This document shows positions 35,316-44,251 of a DNA stretch of 64,000 bases, piece after piece. How positions within the stretch are numbered: the stretch's first letter is position 1; every line of letters begins with the position of its first letter. Source of the DNA: Tabrizicola sp. (lineage in GTDB: Bacteria > Pseudomonadota > Alphaproteobacteria > Rhodobacterales > Rhodobacteraceae); the NCBI RefSeq assembly GCF_030694085.1, contig NZ_JAUXZE010000039.1:124001-188000 (forward strand), read 5' to 3'. The position numbers and the translations under genes were made by a program. Under the pieces are notes generated by a model. The model did not search any database, was not told the DNA's origin, and saw only the letters and a list, made by a program, of their open reading frames with translations.

Positions 35316-35354
35316 TAGGGTGGGCGGTTCTGCCGTCAGGCAGGTTCGCCCACC
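35316..35354. repeat. GTAGGGTGGGC-type hairpin repeat, copy 1
   Basis: TAGGGTGGGCG leads into the outer arms GGTGGGCG (35319-35326) and CGCCCACC (35347-35354), with an inner hairpin CTGCC-GTCA-GGCAG. It follows the hyi stop closely and may act as a terminator. Similar units occur at 61520 and 61561. Confidence 0.65.
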
Positions 35355-35453
35355 GCCCCGCCTGCCGGGCGGCCTGCCCCATCCCGCATCCCTCTTGTGC
35401 CCCCGGCCTCTCCGCCGCTAAAAGGCAGAGCGGACTTGCAAAGGACCCTGCCC

Positions 35454-35639
35454 ATGCCCACCGAAGCCCCCGAGACCCAGACCGTCACCACCTGGAAAGT
35501 GGCCTGCGACGGCGGCGAGGGCGCGTTGGGGCACCCCCGCGTCTGGCTGACGATCCCCCAGGACACCGGCTGGGTCGAATGTGGCTACTGCGACAAGCGC
35601 TACGTGATCGACCGCGACCACGCCCACGACGACCACTAG
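35454..35639 (+). CDS. Zinc-finger protein (NDUFS6/CHCC type), 61 aa
   Basis: A small protein with the pattern Cys-x8-His-x14-Cys-x2-Cys ([28 protein letters not shown]), the zinc-finger domain of alphaproteobacterial proteins related to the mitochondrial complex I subunit NDUFS6. I chose the ATG at 35454 ([20 protein letters not shown]), which gives the usual length. An upstream ATG would add an unlikely Pro/Lys-rich leader. It probably helps complex I assembly, by family analogy only. It converges with an acetyltransferase gene three bases away. Confidence 0.88.
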   Translation: MPTEAPETQTVTTWKVACDGGEGALGHPRVWLTIPQDTGWVECGYCDKRYVIDRDHAHDDH

Positions 35640-35642
35640 GGA

Positions 35643-36095
35643 TCACTCCGCGGCAAATCGCGGCTCCAGACTGTCCACCCCCAACGCCCGCCAGACCAGC
35701 GCTGGCCCGTCCGTCTCGGGCCTTGAGCTGACCGTCACGCCCTGACACCCTGCCTTGGCCGCCGCTTCCCGCGCCGCCGCCAGCAGCGCCCGCCCGATGC
35801 CGCGCTGGCGGTCAGGCTCCTGCACGTACAGCTGCTCGACGAACCCCCACTCCGCCCCCGCAACCATGTTGCGCCCCACCAGCAGCAGCACGAACCCGAC
35901 CGGGTGGCGCTGCGGACTGCCGGGCAGGTGGGCGACCAGAAGCCGGGAGGCGCGACCTTCGACGATCCGCGCCAGTATCGGCGGCGTGATGGGTGCCGCG
36001 CCACCGGACTGCGCCGTCAGGGCGATCAGCATCCGGTGGGTTTCGGGCAGGTCTTCCGGCGTTGCAGGCCGGACGGTGATATGGGGGGTGGTCAT
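35643..36095 (-). CDS. GNAT family N-acetyltransferase, 150 aa
   Basis: A single-domain GNAT enzyme. The acetyl-CoA site is in QLYVQEPDRQRGIGRALLAA (about residues 81-100), with a preceding strand VGFVLLLVGRNMVAG. The final strands end in VWRALGVDSLEP. The substrate is unknown. The ATG at 36095 (MTTPHITVRPATPEDLPETH) is the expected start of the first strand. A longer frame from 36152 lacks support. Confidence 0.85.
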   Translation of the reverse strand: MTTPHITVRPATPEDLPETHRMLIALTAQSGGAAPITPPILARIVEGRASRLLVAHLPGSPQRHPVGFVLLLVGRNMVAGAEWGFVEQLYVQEPDRQRGIGRALLAAAREAAAKAGCQGVTVSSRPETDGPALVWRALGVDSLEPRFAAE

Positions 36096-36311
36096 CTTCG
36101 GTTTCCTTCGCGGGGGGGCCGGCGAGGGGGAACCTGTGAACCAACTGGCCAAACCCTCGCGGGCGGCTTGGTGGGAGTTGGTTTCGGTCGTGAAACGCTG
36201 CCCTGCCGCCTATGTGGCGCAGGTCCAATAAAACGAGACAGGGATCATCAGATGCAGCATGGGCCGAACATGCGCTGGCGCAGAGGGTCCGTCAAGCCCC
36301 TGGCGCCCTGG

Positions 36312-36466
36312 TCAGCCGCGCCAAAAAAGGCCCATCACCAGACCAGGGACCGCTCCAGGCGGCGATGCTGCGAACAGGACGCCGATCAGGTGGATGCCCT
36401 GGTCCTGAGGAGGGCAAGTCCAGCCCCCAGGACCAGCCCACTTAGCGCAAATCCGAACGTCCGCAT
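36312..36466 (-). pseudogene. Possible small two-helix membrane protein split by a frameshift
   Basis: A ribosome site GGAGG precedes an ATG at 36466 that opens MRTFGFALSGLVLGAGLALL and stops after 26 codons at 36386. In a second frame, coding-like hydrophobic sequence continues directly (HLIGVLFAASPPGAVPGLVM, then GLFWRG) and stops at 36312. Joined by a one-base shift near 36388-36400, they would give a protein of about 50 aa with two membrane helices. I do not recognise a family. It could instead be a genuine 26-aa peptide followed by chance sequence. Confidence 0.4.
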
Positions 36467-36539
36467 TACGGACCTCCTCACCTTTTGCCCGCGCGCATCC
36501 CATGTCAGCATCGGGCCCGATGCAATCCCGGAAGACCTG

Positions 36540-37205
36540 ATGCGCCGCGCCTTTCGCCTGATCCTTCTGACGCTGGCGCTGCCGGCTATCTATCTTGTCG
36601 CCTCGGTGATCCTGCCGCTGATCCCCGGCCCCGGGCCAGACCTTTCTGGCCCCATCACGCGACAGGTTGGCCTCCTGCAGGGCCCGATCCACACCGACAT
36701 CCTCTTTCCGGTGACCCCCGAGACCCGCGCCGCCTTCGCCTTTGCCGAACCCGCTGGTGTTCCCCTGAACCACCCCAAGGCCGAATGGCTGGTCTTCGGC
36801 TGGGGGTCTGCCGCCTTTTACACCACCGCAGGGACCTATGCCGACATCACCGCCACCGCCATCCTGACCGCCGCCACGGGCGATGACGCGGTGATCCGGC
36901 TTGATGCCCTTGGCCCCTTGCCGCCGCTGCCAAACCTGCGCTTCCTCCAGCTTTCCGAGGCGCAATTCCTGGCGCTTCTCGGCGAAACCACCACCGCCCT
37001 TGCCAGCGAAACGAAGCTGAACCACCCCGGCTTCACCGGCTCGGACGCCTTCTTTCCCGCCCGCGGTCACTTTCACCTGTTGCGAACCTGCAACGTCTGG
37101 CTGGGCCAGACCTTGCGCGCCTCGGGCATCCCCTTCGGCCTCTGGACCCCCACCAACTGGTCCGTCCGATTGTCGCTTGCCAGCCTTACGGGCCAAACCG
37201 GGTAG
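36540..37205 (+). CDS. TIGR02117/DUF2459 family exported protein, 221 aa
   Basis: An N-terminal membrane/signal helix (FRLILLTLALPAIYLVASVI) precedes a globular domain with GPIHTDILFPVTPETRAAFA, WLVFGWGSAAFYTTAGTYAD and TCNVWLGQTLRASGIPFGLW. These are the conserved blocks of the TIGR02117 (DUF2459) family, first noted near urease genes in some bacteria. The function is unknown. His, Thr, Asp and Cys in these blocks could form an active site. The start ATG at 36540 begins the hydrophobic helix, and upstream in-frame sequence is not coding-like. polA follows 51 bp later. Confidence 0.82.
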   Translation: MRRAFRLILLTLALPAIYLVASVILPLIPGPGPDLSGPITRQVGLLQGPIHTDILFPVTPETRAAFAFAEPAGVPLNHPKAEWLVFGWGSAAFYTTAGTYADITATAILTAATGDDAVIRLDALGPLPPLPNLRFLQLSEAQFLALLGETTTALASETKLNHPGFTGSDAFFPARGHFHLLRTCNVWLGQTLRASGIPFGLWTPTNWSVRLSLASLTGQTG

Positions 37206-37256
37206 CCCTCGCCGCCGCGTTCTGCCAATACTTTCGACCAGACTCGGGAGACGACC

Positions 37257-40094
37257 ATGACCTTCGGCACCGGCCACCACCTGCACCTTATCGACGGCTC
37301 GGCTTATATCTTCCGGGCCTACCACGCCCTGCCGCCGCTGACCCGCAAGTCCGACGGCCTGCCGGTGGGCGCTGTCGCGGGCTTCTGCAACATCCTGTGG
37401 AACGAGCTGTCCCGCGCCACCACGAACGGCAAGGCCGCGACCCATCTTGCCGTGGTCTTCGACCATTCCGCGACAACCTTCCGCAACGCGATCTACGACC
37501 AGTACAAGGCCAACCGCCCCGACCTGCCCGAAGACCTGCGCCCGCAGTTTCCCCTGACCCGCGAGGCGACCCGCGCCTTCAACGTCGCCTGTCTTGAGAC
37601 GGAAGGCTATGAGGCCGACGACATCATCGCCGCCCTTTCCTGCCGCGCGGTCGAGGCGGGGGGGACCTGCACCATCATCTCCTCGGACAAGGACCTGATG
37701 CAGTTGATCCGCCCCGGCGTCGACATGTTCGACCCGATGAAATCCCGCGCCATCGGTCCCGACGAAGTGATGGAGAAGTTCGGCGTCGGCCCCGACCGGG
37801 TGATCGACGTGCAATCGCTGGCTGGCGACAGCGTCGACAACGTCCCCGGCGCGCCCGGCATCGGCCTCAAGACCGCGGCCCTGCTGATCAACGAATACGG
37901 CGACCTTGATACGCTTTTGGCCCGCGCCGGCGAGATCAAGCAACCCAAGCGCCGCGAGGCCTTGGTCGACAATGCCGACAAGATCCGCATCTCGCGCCAG
38001 TTGGTGACCCTGGACTGCGACACGCCCCTGGACGTGACGCTGGACGACCTGGAAATCCGCCTGCCGGAACCCGACAAGGTCATGGACTTCCTCACCCGGA
38101 TGGAATTCCGCACCCTGACCAAGCGCGTCGCCGACAAGCTGGGGATCGCCCCGCCGTCGATGCCAGACACGACCCAGCTTCAGGTCGCGACCCCACGCGA
38201 GGAGAAGCCGCAGGCGCGCGACGAGCCGCACCTGCCCTTCGACACCAATGCCTATGAATGTATCCGTGACATGGCCACCCTAACCCGCTGGCTGGACCGC
38301 ATCCGCGAGGTCGGCCACGTCGCCATCGACACCGAAACCACCAGCCTTGATGAGATGCGCGCGGAACTTGTGGGCATCTCGCTGGCCGTCGATCCCGGCA
38401 AGGCGGCCTATATCCCCCTCGCCCACACCACCGGCGGCGGCGACCTTTTCGGCGCGACAGCCCTTGCGCCCGATCAGCTGACCGTGACCGAAACGCTGAA
38501 CGCGCTCAGGCCCGTTCTGGAAGACCCGTCGATCCTGAAGATCGGCCAGAACATGAAATACGACTGGAAGATCTTCGCCCGTCTCGGCATCCGCATCGCG
38601 CCCTTCGACGACACCATGCTCATGTCCTACGCGATGCACGCGGGCCTGCACAATCACGGCATGGACGAACTTTCCGACCGCTATCTCGGCCACAGCCCGA
38701 TCGCGATCAAGACCCTCCTCGGCTCTGGCAAATCCCAGGTCACTTTCGACAAGGTCGGCATCCCCGAAGCTGTCTGCTACGCCGCCGAAGACGCCGATGT
38801 CACCCTGCGCCTCTGGCAGCGTTTCAAGCCGCAACTCCACCGCGCCCGGGTGACCACCGTCTACGAGACGCTGGAACGCCCGCTTGTCCCGGTCCTGGCC
38901 GACATGGAGATGACCGGCATCCAGGTAGACCGCGACACCCTGCGGATGATGTCCAACGCCTTCGCCCAAAAGCTGGTCCAGCTGGAGGAGGAGATCCACC
39001 AGGTCGCGGGCGAGAAGTTCAACGTCGGTTCGCCAAAGCAACTGGGTGAGATCCTCTTCGATCGCCTGCAGATCCCCGGTGGCACCAAGGGCAAGACAGA
39101 CGCCTACGCCACCGGCGCCGATATTTTGGAAGACATCACCACCCTGGAAGACCATCCGCAAGGCGCACAGCTGGCCGCCCGCATCCTGGACTGGCGACAG
39201 ATCGCCAAGCTGAAATCCACCTACACCGACGCGCTGCAACTGGCGATCAACGAAGGCACGGGCAGGGTCCACACCTCCTATTCCATCGCCGGGGCCAACA
39301 CCGGGCGGCTGGCGTCCACTGACCCGAACCTGCAGAACATCCCCGTCCGCACCGAGGAAGGCCGCCGCATCCGTGAGGCTTTCGTGGCCCCCGCCGGTCG
39401 GGTTCTGGTGTCGCTCGACTATTCCCAGATCGAACTGCGCATCCTGGCCCACATCGCCGACATCCCGGAACTGCGCCGCGCTTTCGAGAACGGGATCGAC
39501 ATCCACGCCCTGACAGCCTCAGAGATGTTCAACGTCCCTCTCGACCAGATGACCTCGGACATCCGCCGCAAGGCCAAGGCGATCAATTTCGGCGTGATCT
39601 ACGGCATTTCCGGTTTCGGCCTTGCCCGCAACCTGCGGATTCCGCGCGCGGAAGCCCAGGGCTTCATCGACCGCTACTTCGAACGTTTCCCTGGCATCCG
39701 TGGCTACATGACCGACACGGTGAAGTTCGCCCAAGCCAATGGCCATGTGCAGACCCTCTTCGGCCGCAAGATCAACACACCCGAGATCAACGCCAAGGGG
39801 CCGGGGGCAGGCTTTGCCAAACGCGCCGCGATCAACGCGCCGATCCAGGGCACCGCCGCCGACGTGATCCGTCGCGCCATGATCCGCATGCCGCAGGCCA
39901 TCGCCGGACTGGACGCAAAGATGCTCCTGCAGGTCCACGACGAACTGCTGTTCGAGGTCAGCGAATCCGACGCCGACCGCCTGATCCCCATCGCCAAGGA
40001 GGTGATGGAAAGCGCCTCATCCCCCGCCGTCAGCCTGAATGTCCACCTTGCTGTCGAAGCCGGAAAGGGCCGAAACTGGGCCGAGGCGCATTGA
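37257..40094 (+). CDS. polA: DNA polymerase I
   Basis: A 945-aa repair and Okazaki-fragment polymerase with three domains. The 5'-nuclease (about 1-290) shows HLIDGSAYIFRAYHALPPL and SLAGDSVDNVPGAPGIGLKT. The 3'-5' proofreading exonuclease (about 320-510) has its acidic motif in VAIDTETTSLDE near 357, so proofreading should be active. The polymerase domain has motif A VSLDYSQIELRILAH near 717, the O-helix RRKAKAINFGVIYGISGFGL near 770 and motif C LQVHDELLFEV near 892. The ATG at 37257 has GGGAGA upstream. The length is usual for alphaproteobacteria. Confidence 0.97.
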   Translation: MTFGTGHHLHLIDGSAYIFRAYHALPPLTRKSDGLPVGAVAGFCNILWNELSRATTNGKAATHLAVVFDHSATTFRNAIYDQYKANRPDLPEDLRPQFPLTREATRAFNVACLETEGYEADDIIAALSCRAVEAGGTCTIISSDKDLMQLIRPGVDMFDPMKSRAIGPDEVMEKFGVGPDRVIDVQSLAGDSVDNVPGAPGIGLKTAALLINEYGDLDTLLARAGEIKQPKRREALVDNADKIRISRQLVTLDCDTPLDVTLDDLEIRLPEPDKVMDFLTRMEFRTLTKRVADKLGIAPPSMPDTTQLQVATPREEKPQARDEPHLPFDTNAYECIRDMATLTRWLDRIREVGHVAIDTETTSLDEMRAELVGISLAVDPGKAAYIPLAHTTGGGDLFGATALAPDQLTVTETLNALRPVLEDPSILKIGQNMKYDWKIFARLGIRIAPFDDTMLMSYAMHAGLHNHGMDELSDRYLGHSPIAIKTLLGSGKSQVTFDKVGIPEAVCYAAEDADVTLRLWQRFKPQLHRARVTTVYETLERPLVPVLADMEMTGIQVDRDTLRMMSNAFAQKLVQLEEEIHQVAGEKFNVGSPKQLGEILFDRLQIPGGTKGKTDAYATGADILEDITTLEDHPQGAQLAARILDWRQIAKLKSTYTDALQLAINEGTGRVHTSYSIAGANTGRLASTDPNLQNIPVRTEEGRRIREAFVAPAGRVLVSLDYSQIELRILAHIADIPELRRAFENGIDIHALTASEMFNVPLDQMTSDIRRKAKAINFGVIYGISGFGLARNLRIPRAEAQGFIDRYFERFPGIRGYMTDTVKFAQANGHVQTLFGRKINTPEINAKGPGAGFAKRAAINAPIQGTAADVIRRAMIRMPQAIAGLDAKMLLQVHDELLFEVSESDADRLIPIAKEVMESASSPAVSLNVHLAVEAGKGRNWAEAH

Positions 40095-40137
40095 CGCCCG
40101 GCCCAGACCAGAGGGCAACGCAGACCAGGGACAGCGG

Positions 40138-40614
40138 CTAAGAGCTGCGGCCGTATCCCCGCGTCAGGTCGCGCAGGCGGGTCAGGATGGCCTCCTGCTC
40201 CAGCGAGACGCGCCAGGGGGCACCCTGCGCCAGACCGCCGGTGGTGGCGACCATCGGCATGTCGGGTTCATGATGCTCGGCCACCAGCGCCATCGCCCAT
40301 TTCTCGAACTGGCGTTTCGGAACAGGCCCCGCTTCGGTCAGCCGGATCGCGTCGTGGCGGGGATCAGCCTTGATCCGCGCAAACAGAGTCTCGACGGCGG
40401 CCTGCGGTCCTTCCAGCACCTGGGCGAACCAGTCATCATACAGCATGAGCGCCCCGGTGATCCCAAGGCTGGCGTTCTTGACCCGCGCGACCTTCAGGAT
40501 CTCGGCCAGTGCGGCGGCGTCGCTTGCAGGCAAACGACTGTGGCTGCGGTAGATCAGGCGAAAGCAGGGGCCGGTGGTGGCAGCCGGCTCGGCAGTCTTG
40601 GTCTCGGTGCCCAT
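40138..40614 (-). CDS. BLUF-domain blue-light sensor protein, 158 aa
   Basis: A flavin-binding BLUF photoreceptor domain spans about residues 17-112. The residues of the photocycle are present: Tyr22 (RLIYRSH), Asn47 (KNASLGITGAL), Gln65 (WFAQVLEG), Trp106 and Met108 (FEKWAMAL). A helical C-terminal extension of ~45 residues follows with no output enzyme, so it is a short BLUF protein that must signal by contact with a partner. It lies 47 bp downstream of the alcohol dehydrogenase gene on the same strand, at the end of the monooxygenase operon, and converges with polA. Confidence 0.9.
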   Translation of the reverse strand: MGTETKTAEPAATTGPCFRLIYRSHSRLPASDAAALAEILKVARVKNASLGITGALMLYDDWFAQVLEGPQAAVETLFARIKADPRHDAIRLTEAGPVPKRQFEKWAMALVAEHHEPDMPMVATTGGLAQGAPWRVSLEQEAILTRLRDLTRGYGRSS

Positions 40615-40661
40615 GTCTCACTCCCCCATGCGCGATTGTGTCTGCCCGTGGCGTGCGTCGC

Positions 40662-41705
40662 TCAGGGCACGATGACCCCGCGTCCGGCGAAGCGGCGGTT
40701 CTTGAAGTCGTCCAGGGCCAGGTTGATGTCGTCCAGACTGTACTGGGCGTAGTGCATCTTGACCTTGCCGTCGGCGTTCAGCTCCATCAGCTCGACCAGT
40801 TCGGTGTAGTTGCCGACCAGACTGCCGCCGATGTTGATCTCGTTGATCACCAGATGCGCGGTCGGAACCTCGATCTTGCCGCCATAGCCGATCATGATCA
40901 GCTCGCCCCCGGGCCGGACCATCTTCCAGCACAGGTTCTCCACCCCAAGCTCGCCGACGAAATCCATCACCACCTGCGCACCGCCGCCAGTGATCTCTTT
41001 GATCTCCTCGACGATGTTCGGCCCCCCATCCAGGACGAAATCCGCGCCAAGCTCCTTGCACAGCGTGCGCGCCGCCGGTTCGCGGTCGACCGCGATGATC
41101 CGGCAGCCCGAGATTTCGTGCAGACACTGGAGCGCGATGTGACCCAGGCCGCCCACACCGACGATCACGCAATACGCCCCCGGCCGCAGGCTTTTCGCGG
41201 CCTTCTTCGCAGCCCGGTAGGCGGTGATGCCCGCATCGGCCATCGGGGCCACGTCCAGGGGCGTCACGTTGGGGTTCAGCTTGATCAGGCTGCGCTCTGA
41301 GGTCAGAAAGTATTCCGCAAAGCCTCCGTCCAGGCCAAGGCCGGGAAAGAGGCTGTGTTCGCAGTGCATGTCGTCGCCATAGCGACATGAGAGGCAGATG
41401 CCGCAGGTCCGGTGCGGGTGGCAGATCACCGTGTCGCCATGCTTGACCGAGGTGACGTTCGACCCGACATCCTCGACCCAGCCGGCGTTCTCATGGCCCA
41501 TGATATAGGGCAGAAGGTTGCCGCCCTGGTCCATGATGTCCTTCCAGACGCCCTCGATGATGTGCAGGTCGGTGCGGCACAGACCCGCCGCCCCCACCTT
41601 CACGATGACATCGTTCGGGCCCATGATCGTCGGGGCCTTGACCGTCTCGATCTTCAGCTGAACGTTCATCGCGGGGTCGTATTCGTAAAGTCTGGCAGCT
41701 TTCAT
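40662..41705 (-). CDS. Zinc-dependent NAD alcohol dehydrogenase of the monooxygenase cluster
   Basis: A 347-aa medium-chain dehydrogenase. The catalytic zinc ligands are in GLCRTDLHIIEG (Cys43) and MGHENAGWVEDVG (His/Glu). The structural zinc cysteines are in CGICLSCRYGDDMHCE. The cofactor site is VIVGVGGLGHIALQ, with an acidic residue (AVDRE) favouring NAD. In actinobacterial propane clusters an alcohol dehydrogenase next to prmABCD oxidises the secondary or primary alcohol formed by the monooxygenase, and I infer that role. AAAGGG precedes the ATG at 41705. It lies between the chaperonin and BLUF genes. Confidence 0.9.
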   Translation of the reverse strand: MKAARLYEYDPAMNVQLKIETVKAPTIMGPNDVIVKVGAAGLCRTDLHIIEGVWKDIMDQGGNLLPYIMGHENAGWVEDVGSNVTSVKHGDTVICHPHRTCGICLSCRYGDDMHCEHSLFPGLGLDGGFAEYFLTSERSLIKLNPNVTPLDVAPMADAGITAYRAAKKAAKSLRPGAYCVIVGVGGLGHIALQCLHEISGCRIIAVDREPAARTLCKELGADFVLDGGPNIVEEIKEITGGGAQVVMDFVGELGVENLCWKMVRPGGELIMIGYGGKIEVPTAHLVINEINIGGSLVGNYTELVELMELNADGKVKMHYAQYSLDDINLALDDFKNRRFAGRGVIVP

Positions 41706-41732
41706 GTCAGCGCCCTTTCTGGTCGCAAGTGG

Positions 41733-43364
41733 TCATTTCCGCCCAAGTTTCTCCGCACCGCCCCCCAGGGCCCCGCCTGCAGTCGGGTCCTCGTCTTCCT
41801 TGAGATCGGCAATCAGGGTTTCCGTGGTCAGGATCAGCGTTGCCACCGAGCCTGCGTTCATAAGGGCGGCGCAGGTCACCCGGACCGGATCGACCACGCC
41901 CGCGACCATCAAATCCTCGAACCGGCCGGTGGCGGCGTTGTAGCCCTGGTTGCCGGTCATCGCGCTGACCTTGCTGACCACGTCATTCGGTTCCGCGCCT
42001 GCATTGAAGGCGATCCGCGCCAAGGGCAGAGTCAGGACCGACTGGACCAGTTCCACCCCCTTGCGGATGTCGCCGGTGACGGTCTGCGACAGCGTCGCCA
42101 GTGCCGGAGCGACCCGCGCAAGGGCAACCCCGCCGCCGACCAGCACACCCTCTTCGGCCGCCGCGCGGACGGCGTTCAGCGAGTCCTCGATCAGCTGGAT
42201 CGTGCGCTTCTGTTCGACCGGGGTCACACCCCCCGCCAGGATCGTCGCCGTCCCGCCGCACAGCTTGGCCAGCCGTTCCTGCAGCTTGTCCTTGTCGACA
42301 TTGGGCGGTGCCAGTTCATATAGCCGCTGGACCTGCGCCCGGCGGGCTGCGATGGCCTGAGCGTCGCCGTGACCGCGGATGATCTTCGTGTCGGACTGGG
42401 TGGATTCGATCCGGTCGGCCCCGCCCATGTCGTCGCGGGTGATCGCCTCCAGACAGTCACCCAGATCCCGCGACAGGACCTTGCCGCCGGTGAGGATCGC
42501 CAGATCCTCCATCATGTTGCGGCGCCAATGGCCGAACTCGGGCGGGTGGACGACCAGGAACTTGCCGGGGCCGTCCTTGCCCAGAAGCGTCATCAGCACT
42601 TCGGGCGAGGTTTCCTCGGACAGGATCACCAGCGGGCGCTTGTCCGCGGCGGCGATGGCCTTGGCCGCCTCCAGCTGGCTCGCGGTCTTCATCTTGATGT
42701 CGGTCAGGACGATATAGGGGTTCTCCACCACGGCCCGCATCGCATCAAGGTCGGTGACCATGTGGTGCGAGATGTAGCCCCGGTCGAAGGCCATTCCGTC
42801 CACGACATCCAGGGTCGAGACGTTCCCGGTGCCGTAGTCGGTGGTGATGACCCCCTGCGCGCCGACCCGGCGGAAGGCTTCGGCGACCAGCGACCCCAGG
42901 TCGACGTCCGAGGCGCTGATCCGAGCCACGGCGGACAAGAGCGCATCATCCGTGGCGGGCTTTGACGCCGAGCGGAGCGCCGAGGTCGTGGTTTCGACCG
43001 CAAGGGCAATGCCACGGCACAGTTCGACCGGCTTCGCGCCCTTGTCGATCAACGCAACGCCTTGCTGGATCATCCCGTTCGCCAACACGATCGAGGTCGT
43101 CGTACCATCGCCCGCCACATCATTGGTCTGCATCGAGACTTCACGCACCACCTGGGCGCCCATGTTCTCGAAGCGGTCGAAAAGCTCGATCTCCGAGGCG
43201 ATGGAGACCCCGTCGCGGCTGATCAGCGGCGTGCCGATCGGTCGGTCGATCATCGCGTTCATTCCCATCGGACCCAGGGTGGATTCGACTGCGGCGCTTA
43301 GCCTTTGCACCCCATGCGCCAGGGCGCGGCGGGCGTCATTTCCGTGAATCATCAGTTTCGGCAT
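41733..43364 (-). CDS. mimG: GroEL-like chaperonin of the monooxygenase cluster (MimG type)
   Basis: A 543-aa group I chaperonin paralogue. The core motifs remain: TLGPMGMNAMID near residue 30, NDVAGDGTTTSIVLANGMI near 82-100 (nucleotide site), and VLVGGGVALARVAPAL near 405. It differs from housekeeping GroEL in many positions and lacks the GGM-repeat tail, ending GGGAEKLGRK. No GroES is encoded nearby. In Mycobacterium, MimG is needed to fold the large hydroxylase subunit MimA. The same job is inferred here from the cluster. AGGAGA precedes the ATG at 43364. Confidence 0.9.
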   Translation of the reverse strand: MPKLMIHGNDARRALAHGVQRLSAAVESTLGPMGMNAMIDRPIGTPLISRDGVSIASEIELFDRFENMGAQVVREVSMQTNDVAGDGTTTSIVLANGMIQQGVALIDKGAKPVELCRGIALAVETTTSALRSASKPATDDALLSAVARISASDVDLGSLVAEAFRRVGAQGVITTDYGTGNVSTLDVVDGMAFDRGYISHHMVTDLDAMRAVVENPYIVLTDIKMKTASQLEAAKAIAAADKRPLVILSEETSPEVLMTLLGKDGPGKFLVVHPPEFGHWRRNMMEDLAILTGGKVLSRDLGDCLEAITRDDMGGADRIESTQSDTKIIRGHGDAQAIAARRAQVQRLYELAPPNVDKDKLQERLAKLCGGTATILAGGVTPVEQKRTIQLIEDSLNAVRAAAEEGVLVGGGVALARVAPALATLSQTVTGDIRKGVELVQSVLTLPLARIAFNAGAEPNDVVSKVSAMTGNQGYNAATGRFEDLMVAGVVDPVRVTCAALMNAGSVATLILTTETLIADLKEDEDPTAGGALGGGAEKLGRK

Positions 43365-43403
43365 GGTCTTCTCCTGCGCGCAAATACCGGGGCCCGGGGG
43401 CTC

Positions 43404-44246
43404 TTAGTGGAATGTTCTGATCGAGTTGGCGCCGTCAGGCAGGTCGGCGGGCACGAAGTCCACCAGGACCGGCACCTCGCCCGACAGGTCGGCCTGCTTG
43501 TAGCGGGTGGCTTTCAATCCCCGGCACAGCGAGCCCGAGAATTCCATGTTGATGCGCACCGACCGCAATAGCTCCATGTAGGTGCGAAAGCCCTCTGCGG
43601 TCAGCGGTACGCCGTCATAGTCCGGCAAGGCGCGGTCCGAGGGCTGGCGGGCCAACCCCTTGGCCTTCAGGATCGCCAGATAGCGCCCGGTCTGGCGGGC
43701 ATCTTCGGGGTCTTGAAACGTGACAGCCTCCAGCTCGGTCAGGGTCATGTCGACCAGCCATTCCGGCGAATAGGTCAGCGCCTGCAGCGCCTTGATCACC
43801 ACTTCCTGACGCCGCTGAAACGCCTTGCGGTCGAACTTTTCGCGCAGGGCGCTCAGGTCCTCGCCGGGATGCAGGTCCTCGAACACCGACCCGAAACTGC
43901 GGCCGGCGTTGATCGCCGCGTTCATCTCATCGGCCGCCATGTGGTCGTGCAGCGTGACCACGGCCCGCGCGACCCAGGGCAGAACCTCGACCTCGCGCTT
44001 GATGCTTTCGGCCATCAGGAACGCGAAGTTGGGCGAACACCAGTAGGTCGGCAGCCGGAAGCTGACCTGCACCTCCCGGGGGTCGTCGTGGTGCAAGGAA
44101 GGGGTGATGGACACCGACTCCACAAAACCGAGATCCGTCACGGCCTCGTCAAGTTCGGGGTCCATCACCAGGTCCAGCCGCGCCCAGACCTGCTCAAGAG
44201 GGGGTTCTGCAAGCAACTCTGCGGGGAGACGTGGCGCGTCTGGCAT
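43404..44246 (-). CDS. DUF59/MIP18-type metal-sulfur assembly protein, 280 aa
   Basis: The N-terminal ~95 residues are a DUF59 domain (VMDPELDEAVTDLGFVESVS; FRLPTYWCSPNFAFLMAESI), the fold used in iron-sulfur cluster assembly factors. About 185 residues of unrecognised helical sequence follow, making it far longer than a simple DUF59 protein. Members occur beside prm/mim monooxygenases in actinobacteria. A part in iron delivery or maturation of the diiron or 2Fe-2S proteins is plausible but unproven. I start at the ATG at 44246, six bases after the amidohydrolase stop. The longer open frame is antisense shadow. Confidence 0.8.
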   Translation of the reverse strand: MPDAPRLPAELLAEPPLEQVWARLDLVMDPELDEAVTDLGFVESVSITPSLHHDDPREVQVSFRLPTYWCSPNFAFLMAESIKREVEVLPWVARAVVTLHDHMAADEMNAAINAGRSFGSVFEDLHPGEDLSALREKFDRKAFQRRQEVVIKALQALTYSPEWLVDMTLTELEAVTFQDPEDARQTGRYLAILKAKGLARQPSDRALPDYDGVPLTAEGFRTYMELLRSVRINMEFSGSLCRGLKATRYKQADLSGEVPVLVDFVPADLPDGANSIRTFH

Positions 44247-44251
44247 GGGCG

